Origin: Homoserinimonas sp. OAct 916
GTDB taxonomy: Bacteria; Actinomycetota; Actinomycetes; Actinomycetales; Microbacteriaceae
DNA: 64,000 nucleotides
Assembly: GCF_003260275.1 (NCBI RefSeq)
Contig: NZ_QJHB01000004.1
Location: forward strand, 124,001 to 188,000
Direction of reading: 5' to 3'
Both the position numbers and the translations under genes were made by a program. The notes below the pieces were generated by a model. The model saw only the letters and a list, made by a program, of their open reading frames with translations. It did not search any database and had not been told where the DNA came from. Below are positions 16,884 through 24,270 of the stretch, piece by piece (the stretch's first letter is position 1; every line of letters starts with the position of its first letter).

Positions 16884-16961
16884 TTGGTGTCACGGTGGTG
16901 CGGCTTTGGTGTCACGGTGGTGCGGTGTTGGTGTCACGATGGTGCGGTGTTGGTGTCACGC
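16884..16961. repeat. 22-bp tandem repeat, 3.5 copies
   Basis: Units at 16884-16905, 16906-16927 and 16928-16949 share TTGGTGTCACGGTGGTGCGG, followed by a partial copy. The array sits just upstream of the iminopeptidase start within the operon spacer. Confidence 0.92.
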
Positions 16962-17002
16962 GCGGCAGCCGGGGTGCCCCCGCGTGAGCCGGCGTGGGTG
17001 TC

Positions 17003-18205
17003 TCAGCGAACGACGCGGCCGTTCGTGATGACCGTGCGTTCGCGGCTCTCGTCCCAGAGCGCCGCGGCGTCATCGAACGGGTTGCCGTCGAGGATCACGG
17101 CGTCGGCGAGACCGCCGGGTGCCAGCCGTCCGAGGTCGGGGTTCTTGAGCAGTTCGGCGTTGACGGTGGTCATCGACCTGAGGGTGTCGAGCACGCCGAG
17201 CACCTCCACCTGCAGGCGAACGCCGACCAGTTGGTCGTCTTCGAGGTCACCCATCAGGTCGGAGCCGAAGCCGATCGACACGCCGGCGGCGCGAGCCCGT
17301 TCAATGGCGATCTTTCCGGCCGCGAGCACCTCGGCGTTCTTCTGCTGCGAGATCGGGTTGAGGCCCAATTGTTCGCCTCGCCGGTCCATGGCGTCGTAGG
17401 CGGCCAGGGTGGGCACCAGATAGCTGCCGTGCTCGGCCATCAGGCGGGCGGTCTGGTCATCGAGCAGGTTGCCGTGCTCGATGGAGCGCACCCCGTTCAA
17501 CACCGAGTGGCGGATCGCCTCCGGCGAATACGCGTGCGCTGCCACATAGCTGCCGCGGCGGGTCGCCTCCTCGGTCACCACCGTGATCTCCTCTGCGGAG
17601 TACTGCGGGATACGGATCGGGTCGGTCAGCGAAACGACACCGCCCGAGGTCATGATCTTGATCGCGTGGCTGCCCGTGCGAAAGCGCTCGCGCACGGCCC
17701 GGCGCAACTCGTCCACTCCGTCGGCGATCTCGCACATGTGACCGTGGTCGAAACAGAGGTCGACGTCGGCGGCCCGCGGGTCGCCGTGCCCTCCGGTCTG
17801 GCTGAGTGCCGGGCCGGTGAAGTAGTAGCGCGGTGAGGTGAGAACCCCCCGGTCGATCGCGTTGGCGAGGCCGATGTCACCGCCGGCGACATCCCGCACG
17901 GTGGTGAACCCGCGCCGCAGTGCCGCGCCCAGCCGCGTGGCACCGACCAGGGCGGAATAGCTGAGCGGAGGTCGTTCGTTGCTGAAGCCATCCAAGCTGA
18001 TCCCGTACGCGTGGAAATGCGCGTCGATCAGACCGGGTACGACAACCCGTCCGCCGGCATCGATGGTTCTCCCCGATGCGGCGACATCCCCGACCTCTTT
18101 GATGACCCCGTCCGCCATGACGATGGAGCCTTCAAACAACTCGGCGGAACTGCCGTCGAAGACCAGTGCGTTCGTGATCGTGGTCACGTTGGATCCGCTG
18201 CCCAT
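17003..18205 (-). CDS. Metal-dependent amidohydrolase, Xaa-Pro dipeptidase-like
   Basis: 400 residues from ATG 18205 (AAGGAAG upstream). The first metal motif is DAHFHAYG (His63, His65), the carboxylated Lys is probably in SHAIKIMTSGG, later metal ligands in AAHAYS and SIEHGN, and the catalytic Asp in GFGSDLMGD. This arrangement matches the amidohydrolase subgroup that includes prolidases and imidazolonepropionase-like enzymes. Placement directly after a peptide ABC importer and before an iminopeptidase supports action on dipeptides or N-acyl amino acids; the exact substrate is inference. Confidence 0.88.
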   Translation of the reverse strand: MGSGSNVTTITNALVFDGSSAELFEGSIVMADGVIKEVGDVAASGRTIDAGGRVVVPGLIDAHFHAYGISLDGFSNERPPLSYSALVGATRLGAALRRGFTTVRDVAGGDIGLANAIDRGVLTSPRYYFTGPALSQTGGHGDPRAADVDLCFDHGHMCEIADGVDELRRAVRERFRTGSHAIKIMTSGGVVSLTDPIRIPQYSAEEITVVTEEATRRGSYVAAHAYSPEAIRHSVLNGVRSIEHGNLLDDQTARLMAEHGSYLVPTLAAYDAMDRRGEQLGLNPISQQKNAEVLAAGKIAIERARAAGVSIGFGSDLMGDLEDDQLVGVRLQVEVLGVLDTLRSMTTVNAELLKNPDLGRLAPGGLADAVILDGNPFDDAAALWDESRERTVITNGRVVR

Positions 18206-18253
18206 GATGCTTCCTTTCTTGTGTGCACGGTTCACCGGGCGCACCTTTACTCT

Positions 18254-19216
18254 CTACGCCGCCGTGCGGATGCGCGAATCGAGGAACGCGTACAGCGTGT
18301 CGACGATGATATTCATCACCACGACGAACAGGCCACCGAGGAGCACGACGCCGATGACCACGGGGCGATCCTGGTTGTTGACCGCGCTGACGGCCAGGTT
18401 GCCGACTCCCAGCAGACCGAAGACCTGCTCGATCACGATCACGCCTCCGAGCATCAGCCCGATATCGGTGCCCAGCTGGGTGACCAGCGGTGGCATGGCG
18501 CTGCGCATGGCGTGGCGATAGACCACCCGGCGCTCGGTCAGGCCCTTCGCCCGGGCGGTGCGGATGTAGTCCTCGCCGAGCACCTCGAGCATCTGGCCGC
18601 GCATCAGGCGGGCATAGATCGCCGCCGAGACCAGCGCGAGCGTGCACCAGGGCAGCACCAGGTGCCACGCCCACTGCAACGGATCCACGGTCAAGGGAAT
18701 GTAGCCGCTCGGGGGGAACAGTTTCCAACCCGCCTTCGCCGGCAGGAAGTACAGCACATACAGAGCCATCATGCCGAGCACGAAGCTGGGGAAGCTGATG
18801 CCGACGACCGCGAACGACTGGCCGAGGCGGTCACGCACACTGCCCGGCTTGCGAGCCGACATCACGCCGATCGGAATACCGATGCCCAACCAGAGGATGA
18901 CCCCGCCAAAGACGAGCGAAACGGTGACGGGGATGCGGTCGACAACGATGTCGATGACCGGCAGTTGGTTGCGATACGAGAATCCGAGGTCGCCCTGGAA
19001 CACGTTGCTGATGAACAACCAGTACTGAACGTAGATCGGTTCGTCCAGGCCGAGTTTGGCGCGAATCTGGGCGAGCACTTCGACGGTGGCCTTGTCGCCG
19101 GCGATCACGCGTGCCGGGTCACCGGGGGCGATGAAGAACAGCAGGAAGACGAACAGGCTGAGCAGAAACAGCACCAGAAGGCCGAAGCCGACGCGGGAGA
19201 GGAGGAATCGAGCCAT
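18254..19216 (-). CDS. Dipeptide/oligopeptide ABC transporter permease DppB-type
   Basis: 320 residues from ATG 19216. Begins MARFLLSRVGFGLLVLF, typical of DppB/OppB; about six membrane segments and the EAA-loop motif EDYIRTARAKGLTERRVVYRHAMR are present. The longer reading to 19267 adds an implausible basic leader. It pairs with the DppC-type protein encoded immediately upstream. Confidence 0.95.
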   Translation of the reverse strand: MARFLLSRVGFGLLVLFLLSLFVFLLFFIAPGDPARVIAGDKATVEVLAQIRAKLGLDEPIYVQYWLFISNVFQGDLGFSYRNQLPVIDIVVDRIPVTVSLVFGGVILWLGIGIPIGVMSARKPGSVRDRLGQSFAVVGISFPSFVLGMMALYVLYFLPAKAGWKLFPPSGYIPLTVDPLQWAWHLVLPWCTLALVSAAIYARLMRGQMLEVLGEDYIRTARAKGLTERRVVYRHAMRSAMPPLVTQLGTDIGLMLGGVIVIEQVFGLLGVGNLAVSAVNNQDRPVVIGVVLLGGLFVVVMNIIVDTLYAFLDSRIRTAA

Positions 19217-19217
19217 G

Positions 19218-20165
19218 TCAGGCCTTCCTTGCCGCACGCGGATCGAGCGCGTCGCGCAATCCGTCACCGAGCAGGTTGAATGCGAGCGTGGTGAACAGCA
19301 ACGCCGTGCCCGGGATGATCACGAGCCACGGTGCCGCCAGGTAGATCGAGTTACCTGCGGCCTCCGAGAGCATTCCACCCCAGCTCGCCGTGGGCGGCAC
19401 GATACCCATACCCAGAAATGAGAGCGTCGCCTCGAACACGATCGCGCTCGGAATCATCAGGGTCGAATAGATGATGATCGGCACCATCAGGTTGGGCAGG
19501 ATGTCGCGGAACATGATGCCGAGGTGCCCGGCGCCCAATGAGCGTGCCGCTTCGACGAACTCCCGCTGCTTCAGAGCCAGCACCTGGCCACGGATGACGC
19601 GGCCGATGGGGGTCCAGGTGAAGAAGATGATCACGGCGATGCTCAGCTGCAGGCTCGGCCCCAGCACCGAGACCAGAGCGATCGCGGCCAGCAGGAACGG
19701 CACGCTCATCACCAGGTCCATGATGCGCGAGAGCAGGGTGTCGACGCGCCCACCGAAGTAGCCGGCCAGCATGCCGACGGTCACACCGATTGTGGCCGCA
19801 ACGATGGAGGCGACCACTCCGACGAGCAGAGAGATCCGTGCCCCGTACGCGAGGCGCACGAGCACATCCCGGCCCAGTTGGTCGGTTCCGAAGAGGAACT
19901 CTGCGCCCGGCCCCACCGGAATTCCGGACGGGCTGAGCCCGGTCTCACGGAACTGCTCGTCGGGGCCGTGGCCGGTCCACGCGGCGATCGTCGGTGCAAA
20001 GACGGCGAACAGCACCAGCACGATGATGAACACCGCCGCGATCACGCTCGCCGGGTCACGGCTGAGGCGGCGCATAGTGAGCGCCAGAGAACTGCGCTGT
20101 ACGACGTGCACCTGGTCGACGTCGGCCGCGGCGGCCGCCTGGTTCGGCGTCTTGAGTACGCTCAT
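19218..20165 (-). CDS. Dipeptide/oligopeptide ABC transporter permease DppC-type
   Basis: 315 residues. A soluble N-terminal tail of about 35 residues precedes the first membrane segment ([18 protein letters not shown]), followed by [24 protein letters not shown] and the EAA loop [24 protein letters not shown], all diagnostic of DppC/OppC. Its ATG overlaps the stop of the fused ATPase by 4 bp; the next permease starts 1 nt after its stop. Confidence 0.95.
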   Translation of the reverse strand: MSVLKTPNQAAAAADVDQVHVVQRSSLALTMRRLSRDPASVIAAVFIIVLVLFAVFAPTIAAWTGHGPDEQFRETGLSPSGIPVGPGAEFLFGTDQLGRDVLVRLAYGARISLLVGVVASIVAATIGVTVGMLAGYFGGRVDTLLSRIMDLVMSVPFLLAAIALVSVLGPSLQLSIAVIIFFTWTPIGRVIRGQVLALKQREFVEAARSLGAGHLGIMFRDILPNLMVPIIIYSTLMIPSAIVFEATLSFLGMGIVPPTASWGGMLSEAAGNSIYLAAPWLVIIPGTALLFTTLAFNLLGDGLRDALDPRAARKA

Positions 20166-22063
20166 CGCACACCCCCGGCAATGAGATCTCCGGCAGTGAG
20201 ATCTCCGGCGTGAACGGTCGAGAGCAGCTCGGGGAACGCCCTCGATTGCGGCTTCTCCTCGGGCGCCGATGCCTCGAGCAACACCTTGGTGAAGTCGTGC
20301 TGGGGGTCGGCGTACAGCTGTTCGGTCGCCGCGAGTTCGACGATCTTCCCCTTGTCCATCACCGCGATCCGGTCGCAGACATGCCGCACCACCGCGAGGT
20401 CGTGGGAGATGAACAGGTAGGTGAGGTTGAACTCCTTCTGCAGCGAACTCATCAGGTTCAGCACCTGGGCCTGGATCGACACGTCCAGTGCCGACACGGG
20501 TTCGTCATAGATGATGATCGACGGGTTGAGGGCGAGCGCTCGGGCGATCCCGATGCGCTGGCGCTGCCCGCCGGAGAACTGGGAGGGGAACCGGTTGTAG
20601 TGTTCCGGGTTGAGGCCCACCAGTTCCATCAGCTGCTGCACACTCTTCTTGCGCTTCTCGCCCGACGAGATGCGGTGGATGCGGAACGGATCGCCGATGA
20701 TCGAGCCGACCCGCCGCCGGGGGTTCAGCGACCCATAGGGGTCCTGGAACACCAACTGCACCTCGCGTCGCAGTGATCGCCACTGTTCGTGGTTGACCGT
20801 AGACAGGTCGTGGCCGGCCAGGTGCACCTTTCCGCCAGTGGCGGGGATCAACCCGGCGATGACCCGGGCCAGCGTCGACTTTCCGCACCCGCTCTCCCCG
20901 ACCAGCCCGAGCGTCTCGCCGCGGAATATGGCCAAGTCGATGCCGCGCAGAACGTCGACGCTGGTGCGCCCGCGTTTGCTGCGAAACGAGAGTTCGAGGT
21001 CGTTGATCTGAACGATCGGGGTGGCCAATTCGGTGGTGTTCGGGTTGAGTACGGTGATCGGCAGGGTGGAGACGTCCTGCATCTCCTCGGAGGCTTCGGG
21101 CTCCGAAGGCGCCTCAGTCAACCAGCAACTGGTCTCGAGCCCGTTGGAGTAGGTGCGAAGCGGTGGAGTCTCGCTCCAGCACTTCGACATCGCGTCGGGA
21201 CACCGGGGGGCGAACACGCAACCGGTCACCGGGTTCAGCAGGCTCGGCGGCTTGCCCGGGATCGGCACCAGTGGCGTGCCCGGCTCATAGTTGCCGGGCG
21301 ACGAGCGCAGCAGGCCGGAGGTGTACGGGTGCGCGGGGCGTGCGAAGAGTTCGCGTGCCGGGCCCGCCTCGAGTTTGTGGCCCGCGTACATGACCATCAT
21401 GTTGTCCGCGACGCGTGCCAACACGGTCAGGTCGTGGGTGATCATCAGGATGGTGGCGTCGAACTCTTCCCGCATCTCATGCAAGAGGTCGAGGATCTGG
21501 GCCTGCACGGTGGAGTCGAGCGCCGTCGTCGGTTCGTCGGCGATGATCAGGGCGGGGTTCAACACCAGTGCCATCGCGATCATGACGCGCTGGCGCATGC
21601 CGCCAGAGAATTGGTGGGGGTAGGCGCTGAACCGGGTATCCGGGTCAGGAATGCCCACTTTGCCCAGGATCTCCACGGTCATCCGTCTCGCCTCGGCGCG
21701 GCTGACTTTGCGGTGGGTGCGGATCTGCTCGACGATCTGCCAGCCGATGGTGAACTGCGGGTGCAGGCTGCTCAACGGGTCCTGGAAGATCATGCTGATG
21801 GCACGGCCTCGGATCTTGCGGAGGGCATCCGGTTTCATGGTGAGCAGGTCGTGGCCGTCGAACCAGACCTCGCCCGTGATCCGCGCCCCCGGGATGAGTC
21901 CCATGATGGCCTGCACCAGCACCGACTTGCCGGAACCGGACTCGCCGACGATACCGAAGAAGTCGCCGGAATCAACGGAGAACGATACGTCACGCACCGC
22001 GTGGATCACGCCGTCCTCGGTGGGAATGCGCACGTTCAAGTGGCGAACATCCAAAACGGACAT
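20162..22063 (-). CDS. Fused DppD-DppF peptide transporter ATPase
   Basis: 633 residues containing two complete ABC domains. Domain 1: Walker A GESGSGKSVL, signature FSGGMRQRVMIA, Walker B ALIIADEPTTALD, plus the Cys-rich FeS/zinc segment VTGCVFAPRCPDAMSKC usual in DppD. Domain 2, from about residue 350: GESGCGKSTL, FSGGQRQRIGIA, SIIIYDEPVSALD. Start ATG 22063 has AAGGAGG 6 nt upstream; the GTG at 22069 is too close to the SD. Fusion fixes a 1:1 ratio of the two ATPases. Confidence 0.96.
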   Translation of the reverse strand: MSVLDVRHLNVRIPTEDGVIHAVRDVSFSVDSGDFFGIVGESGSGKSVLVQAIMGLIPGARITGEVWFDGHDLLTMKPDALRKIRGRAISMIFQDPLSSLHPQFTIGWQIVEQIRTHRKVSRAEARRMTVEILGKVGIPDPDTRFSAYPHQFSGGMRQRVMIAMALVLNPALIIADEPTTALDSTVQAQILDLLHEMREEFDATILMITHDLTVLARVADNMMVMYAGHKLEAGPARELFARPAHPYTSGLLRSSPGNYEPGTPLVPIPGKPPSLLNPVTGCVFAPRCPDAMSKCWSETPPLRTYSNGLETSCWLTEAPSEPEASEEMQDVSTLPITVLNPNTTELATPIVQINDLELSFRSKRGRTSVDVLRGIDLAIFRGETLGLVGESGCGKSTLARVIAGLIPATGGKVHLAGHDLSTVNHEQWRSLRREVQLVFQDPYGSLNPRRRVGSIIGDPFRIHRISSGEKRKKSVQQLMELVGLNPEHYNRFPSQFSGGQRQRIGIARALALNPSIIIYDEPVSALDVSIQAQVLNLMSSLQKEFNLTYLFISHDLAVVRHVCDRIAVMDKGKIVELAATEQLYADPQHDFTKVLLEASAPEEKPQSRAFPELLSTVHAGDLTAGDLIAGGVR

Positions 22064-22102
22064 GGGCACCTCCTTTGTTCTCGTCGATCTGGTCGTGCGG
22101 GC

Positions 22103-22140
22103 GAACGGTGGCCGGTGCGTTCAGGCACCGGCCACCGTTC
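22103..22140 (-). promoter_or_regulatory. 16-bp perfect stem-loop between binding-protein and ATPase genes
   Basis: Arms 22103-22118 and 22125-22140 (GAACGGTGGCCGGTGC and its complement) pair perfectly around the loop GTTCAG, beginning 9 nt after the stop of the binding-protein gene. No U-tract. Position and architecture mirror the livK-livH hairpin, favouring a role in mRNA stability or partial read-through. Confidence 0.85.
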
Positions 22141-22149
22141 AGGAAATTT

Positions 22150-23922
22150 CTACTTCAGCGAGACGTTTGTCCAGTCTCCCTGCACGCTGAGCGCGTACGG
22201 GATGAAGTTCTGAACTCGGTCACCGTGGTAGAGAACGGCCTTCGGCGACGCGATCGGGATGACGATGGCGTCGCCCATCACGGTCTTGTCGACCTGGTTC
22301 CACAGGTCGGCAGCCTCGGCCGGGTCGGTCGCCTGGATGGCCTTGGCCGCCAGCGCGTTCGCCGTGTCGTTGTTGTAGTCGACGTAGTTGTACGACTGCG
22401 GCGTTCCGGTGAAGGTGAACTGCGGCTGGTAGACCGAACGCGCTGCTCCACCCTGCCAGTCAGGAGTCCACCCGACCGGGGCGATGTCCCAGTCACCGGC
22501 GGCAGTGCTGTCCCTGTTGGTCAGGAACTTCGAGTAGTAGTCGGTCGGGTTGACCGGGATCAGCTCGATGGTGAAGCCCGCCTTCTCGAGGCTCGCCTGA
22601 ATCGTCTGTGCGATCTGAGGCTCCTGGTCTTTGGTGCGGTAGGGCATCTTCACGGTGAGACCGTTGGGGTAGCCGGCGGCGGTCAGCAGTTCTTTTGCCT
22701 TGGCCGGGTCGCCCTTGGAGCCTTCACTCGGGTACAGGTCGAAGTCTTTCTGGCCGAGCACGCCGGGGCCGAAGATGCCGTTCTGCACCGTGGCAACCTC
22801 TTCGCCGCCGAGGGTCTGAACGACAGCGGCCTTGTCGACCGCGTACTGCAACGCCTGACGCACTTCGAGCTTCTGCAGGGCACCGTCGTTGTTGCTGGTC
22901 TTGGTGTTCACCCAGATGAATGGGTTGACCGCACCACTGGCGATCGTGACCAGCTTCTCGTCGTTCGCCGTCTTCAGCTGCTGGATGAGCGCCGGCGACA
23001 GGTTGATGTCGAATGACATGTCAGCGGATCCGGCCTGCAGTTGCTGGGTGATCGCATCGGCGGTCAGCCCCATGGTCAGGTCGATGCCGTCCACGTTCGC
23101 TGCACGCAGCGGGTCGGAGTCGGCGTTCCACGCGGGGTTGCGAACCAGTTTCAGTTCCTTGTCGGCGGTGTAGCTTGCAACCGTGTACGGCCCGGAGGAA
23201 ATGAAGTTCGAGCGGTAGTCGGGCGAGTCCGGCTCGTATTCGAGCACCTCGACCGGAGCCGGTGAGGCGTTGTTCAGCGACAACATGTAGACAAAGTCAC
23301 CGGCGGGGTTGACGAGGTCGATCTCCAGCGTCTTGTCGTCGATCGACTTCACACCGGAGATCTCGTTGCCCTCGATGTACTCCTTCATCGCTGGAGCATC
23401 GGTGGCGACGGTGGCGAAGCCGTCGCAGAACTCGGCCATTCCGTCGATCAGTTCGTAGAAATACGTCAGCATGGCGCTGGACTGGGAGGGGTTGCAGAGT
23501 CGCTTGAGGCCGCGGGCGAAGTCGCCGGCGACGATCTCGCGGGCACCGTCGGGAGCGTTCCACTTGGCACCGTCGCGGATGGTGAAGGTGTAGGTGAGGC
23601 CGTCATTGGTCGGCTCGGGCACCTCGGTTGCCAGGTCACCCTCGGGGGCGATGCGCTGAACCGGGTCGTCCACAGTCTTGTAGCTGATCAACTGGCGGGT
23701 GATGGCCCGCATCACGCTGGTCGTCGGCACATAGGCGGCGAGCGCGGGGTCGAGGTGATCAACATCACCGGCACCGAGCACCTTGAGGGTGCCGCCGGTC
23801 GCCGCAGGGGCGTCGGAGGAGCCGGTAGTGGAGTCACCCCCTGCGCTGCATGCGGTGGTTCCCAACAGGACGGCAGCCGCCAGGACGGCGAGCGCCTTGA
23901 CTGCAGGTCGGTTCGTTTTCAT
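22150..23922 (-). CDS. Peptide ABC transporter substrate-binding lipoprotein (SBP family 5)
   Basis: 590 residues. Signal sequence MKTNRPAVKALAVLAAAVLL with a lipobox-like GTTAC (Cys25; -3 is Thr, slightly atypical). SBP_bac_5 features include the TYTFTIRDGAKWNAPDG and GDFARGLKRLCNPSQ region, DFVYMLSLNNASPAPVE, SSGPYTVASYTADKELKLVRNPAW, and VRQALQYAVDKAAVVQTLGG. It captures peptides for the permeases encoded downstream. Operator site 5 lies 58-72 bp upstream of its ATG, placing the entire eight-kilobase operon in the candidate regulon. Confidence 0.95.
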   Translation of the reverse strand: MKTNRPAVKALAVLAAAVLLGTTACSAGGDSTTGSSDAPAATGGTLKVLGAGDVDHLDPALAAYVPTTSVMRAITRQLISYKTVDDPVQRIAPEGDLATEVPEPTNDGLTYTFTIRDGAKWNAPDGAREIVAGDFARGLKRLCNPSQSSAMLTYFYELIDGMAEFCDGFATVATDAPAMKEYIEGNEISGVKSIDDKTLEIDLVNPAGDFVYMLSLNNASPAPVEVLEYEPDSPDYRSNFISSGPYTVASYTADKELKLVRNPAWNADSDPLRAANVDGIDLTMGLTADAITQQLQAGSADMSFDINLSPALIQQLKTANDEKLVTIASGAVNPFIWVNTKTSNNDGALQKLEVRQALQYAVDKAAVVQTLGGEEVATVQNGIFGPGVLGQKDFDLYPSEGSKGDPAKAKELLTAAGYPNGLTVKMPYRTKDQEPQIAQTIQASLEKAGFTIELIPVNPTDYYSKFLTNRDSTAAGDWDIAPVGWTPDWQGGAARSVYQPQFTFTGTPQSYNYVDYNNDTANALAAKAIQATDPAEAADLWNQVDKTVMGDAIVIPIASPKAVLYHGDRVQNFIPYALSVQGDWTNVSLK

Positions 23923-23979
23923 GTGTCACCCAAATTGTTTTCGTCGATGCGGATACCGGAGCCATCATCGAGCACCAGT

Positions 23980-23994
23980 AGTGGGTGACATATT
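23980..23994. promoter_or_regulatory. Regulon operator site 5 (peptide-importer promoter)
   Basis: AGTGGGTGACATATT; with the following A it contains GTGACATATTA, the exact complement of the 11-mer TAATATGTCAC at sites 1 and 4. Located 58-72 bp upstream of the binding-protein ATG. Confidence 0.72.
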
Positions 23995-24043
23995 ACAGTG
24001 AAAGAAAGCGTCCTGTACAGCGATCGCGATCAAGGAGGACGAG

Positions 24044-24216
24044 ATCGGGCGCGAATGGTGCCGCACGCTCGTCGCGGCACTGGAGGTCGCCGGTCTCGAT
24101 GTCGACATCACGAGTGCGCTGGGGTTGGCGGGCAGAACGGCCCAGGCGGTGTTCCGCACCGACGCACCCCTCTCGAGGTTCGTTGCGGGCTATGGCTGGG
24201 GTGGCTGCGAGATCCG
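24044..24216 (+). pseudogene. Decayed DUF6457-like sequence
   Basis: The frame reads GREWCRTLVAALEV, then LALAGRTAQAVFRTDAPLSRFVAGYGWG with minor variation, matching my recollection of the small DUF6457 domain found beside or fused to molybdenum-cofactor and formate-dehydrogenase genes. A perfect AAGGAGG (24032-24038) sits 5 nt before ATC at 24044, where an ATG would be expected, and no in-frame stop occurs until deep inside the convergent FdhF gene. Both ends of the gene thus look damaged. Family assignment is from memory of the motif, so moderately uncertain. Confidence 0.5.
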
Positions 24217-24270
24217 CACCGACGACCTCAGAGGCAACTGCGAGACCAGTGATCAGTTCTTTCGCCCTGG

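Noticed and set aside
20789-22213. Plus-strand frame of 474 codons
   Set aside because: Antisense to the fused ABC ATPase with complete Walker motifs.
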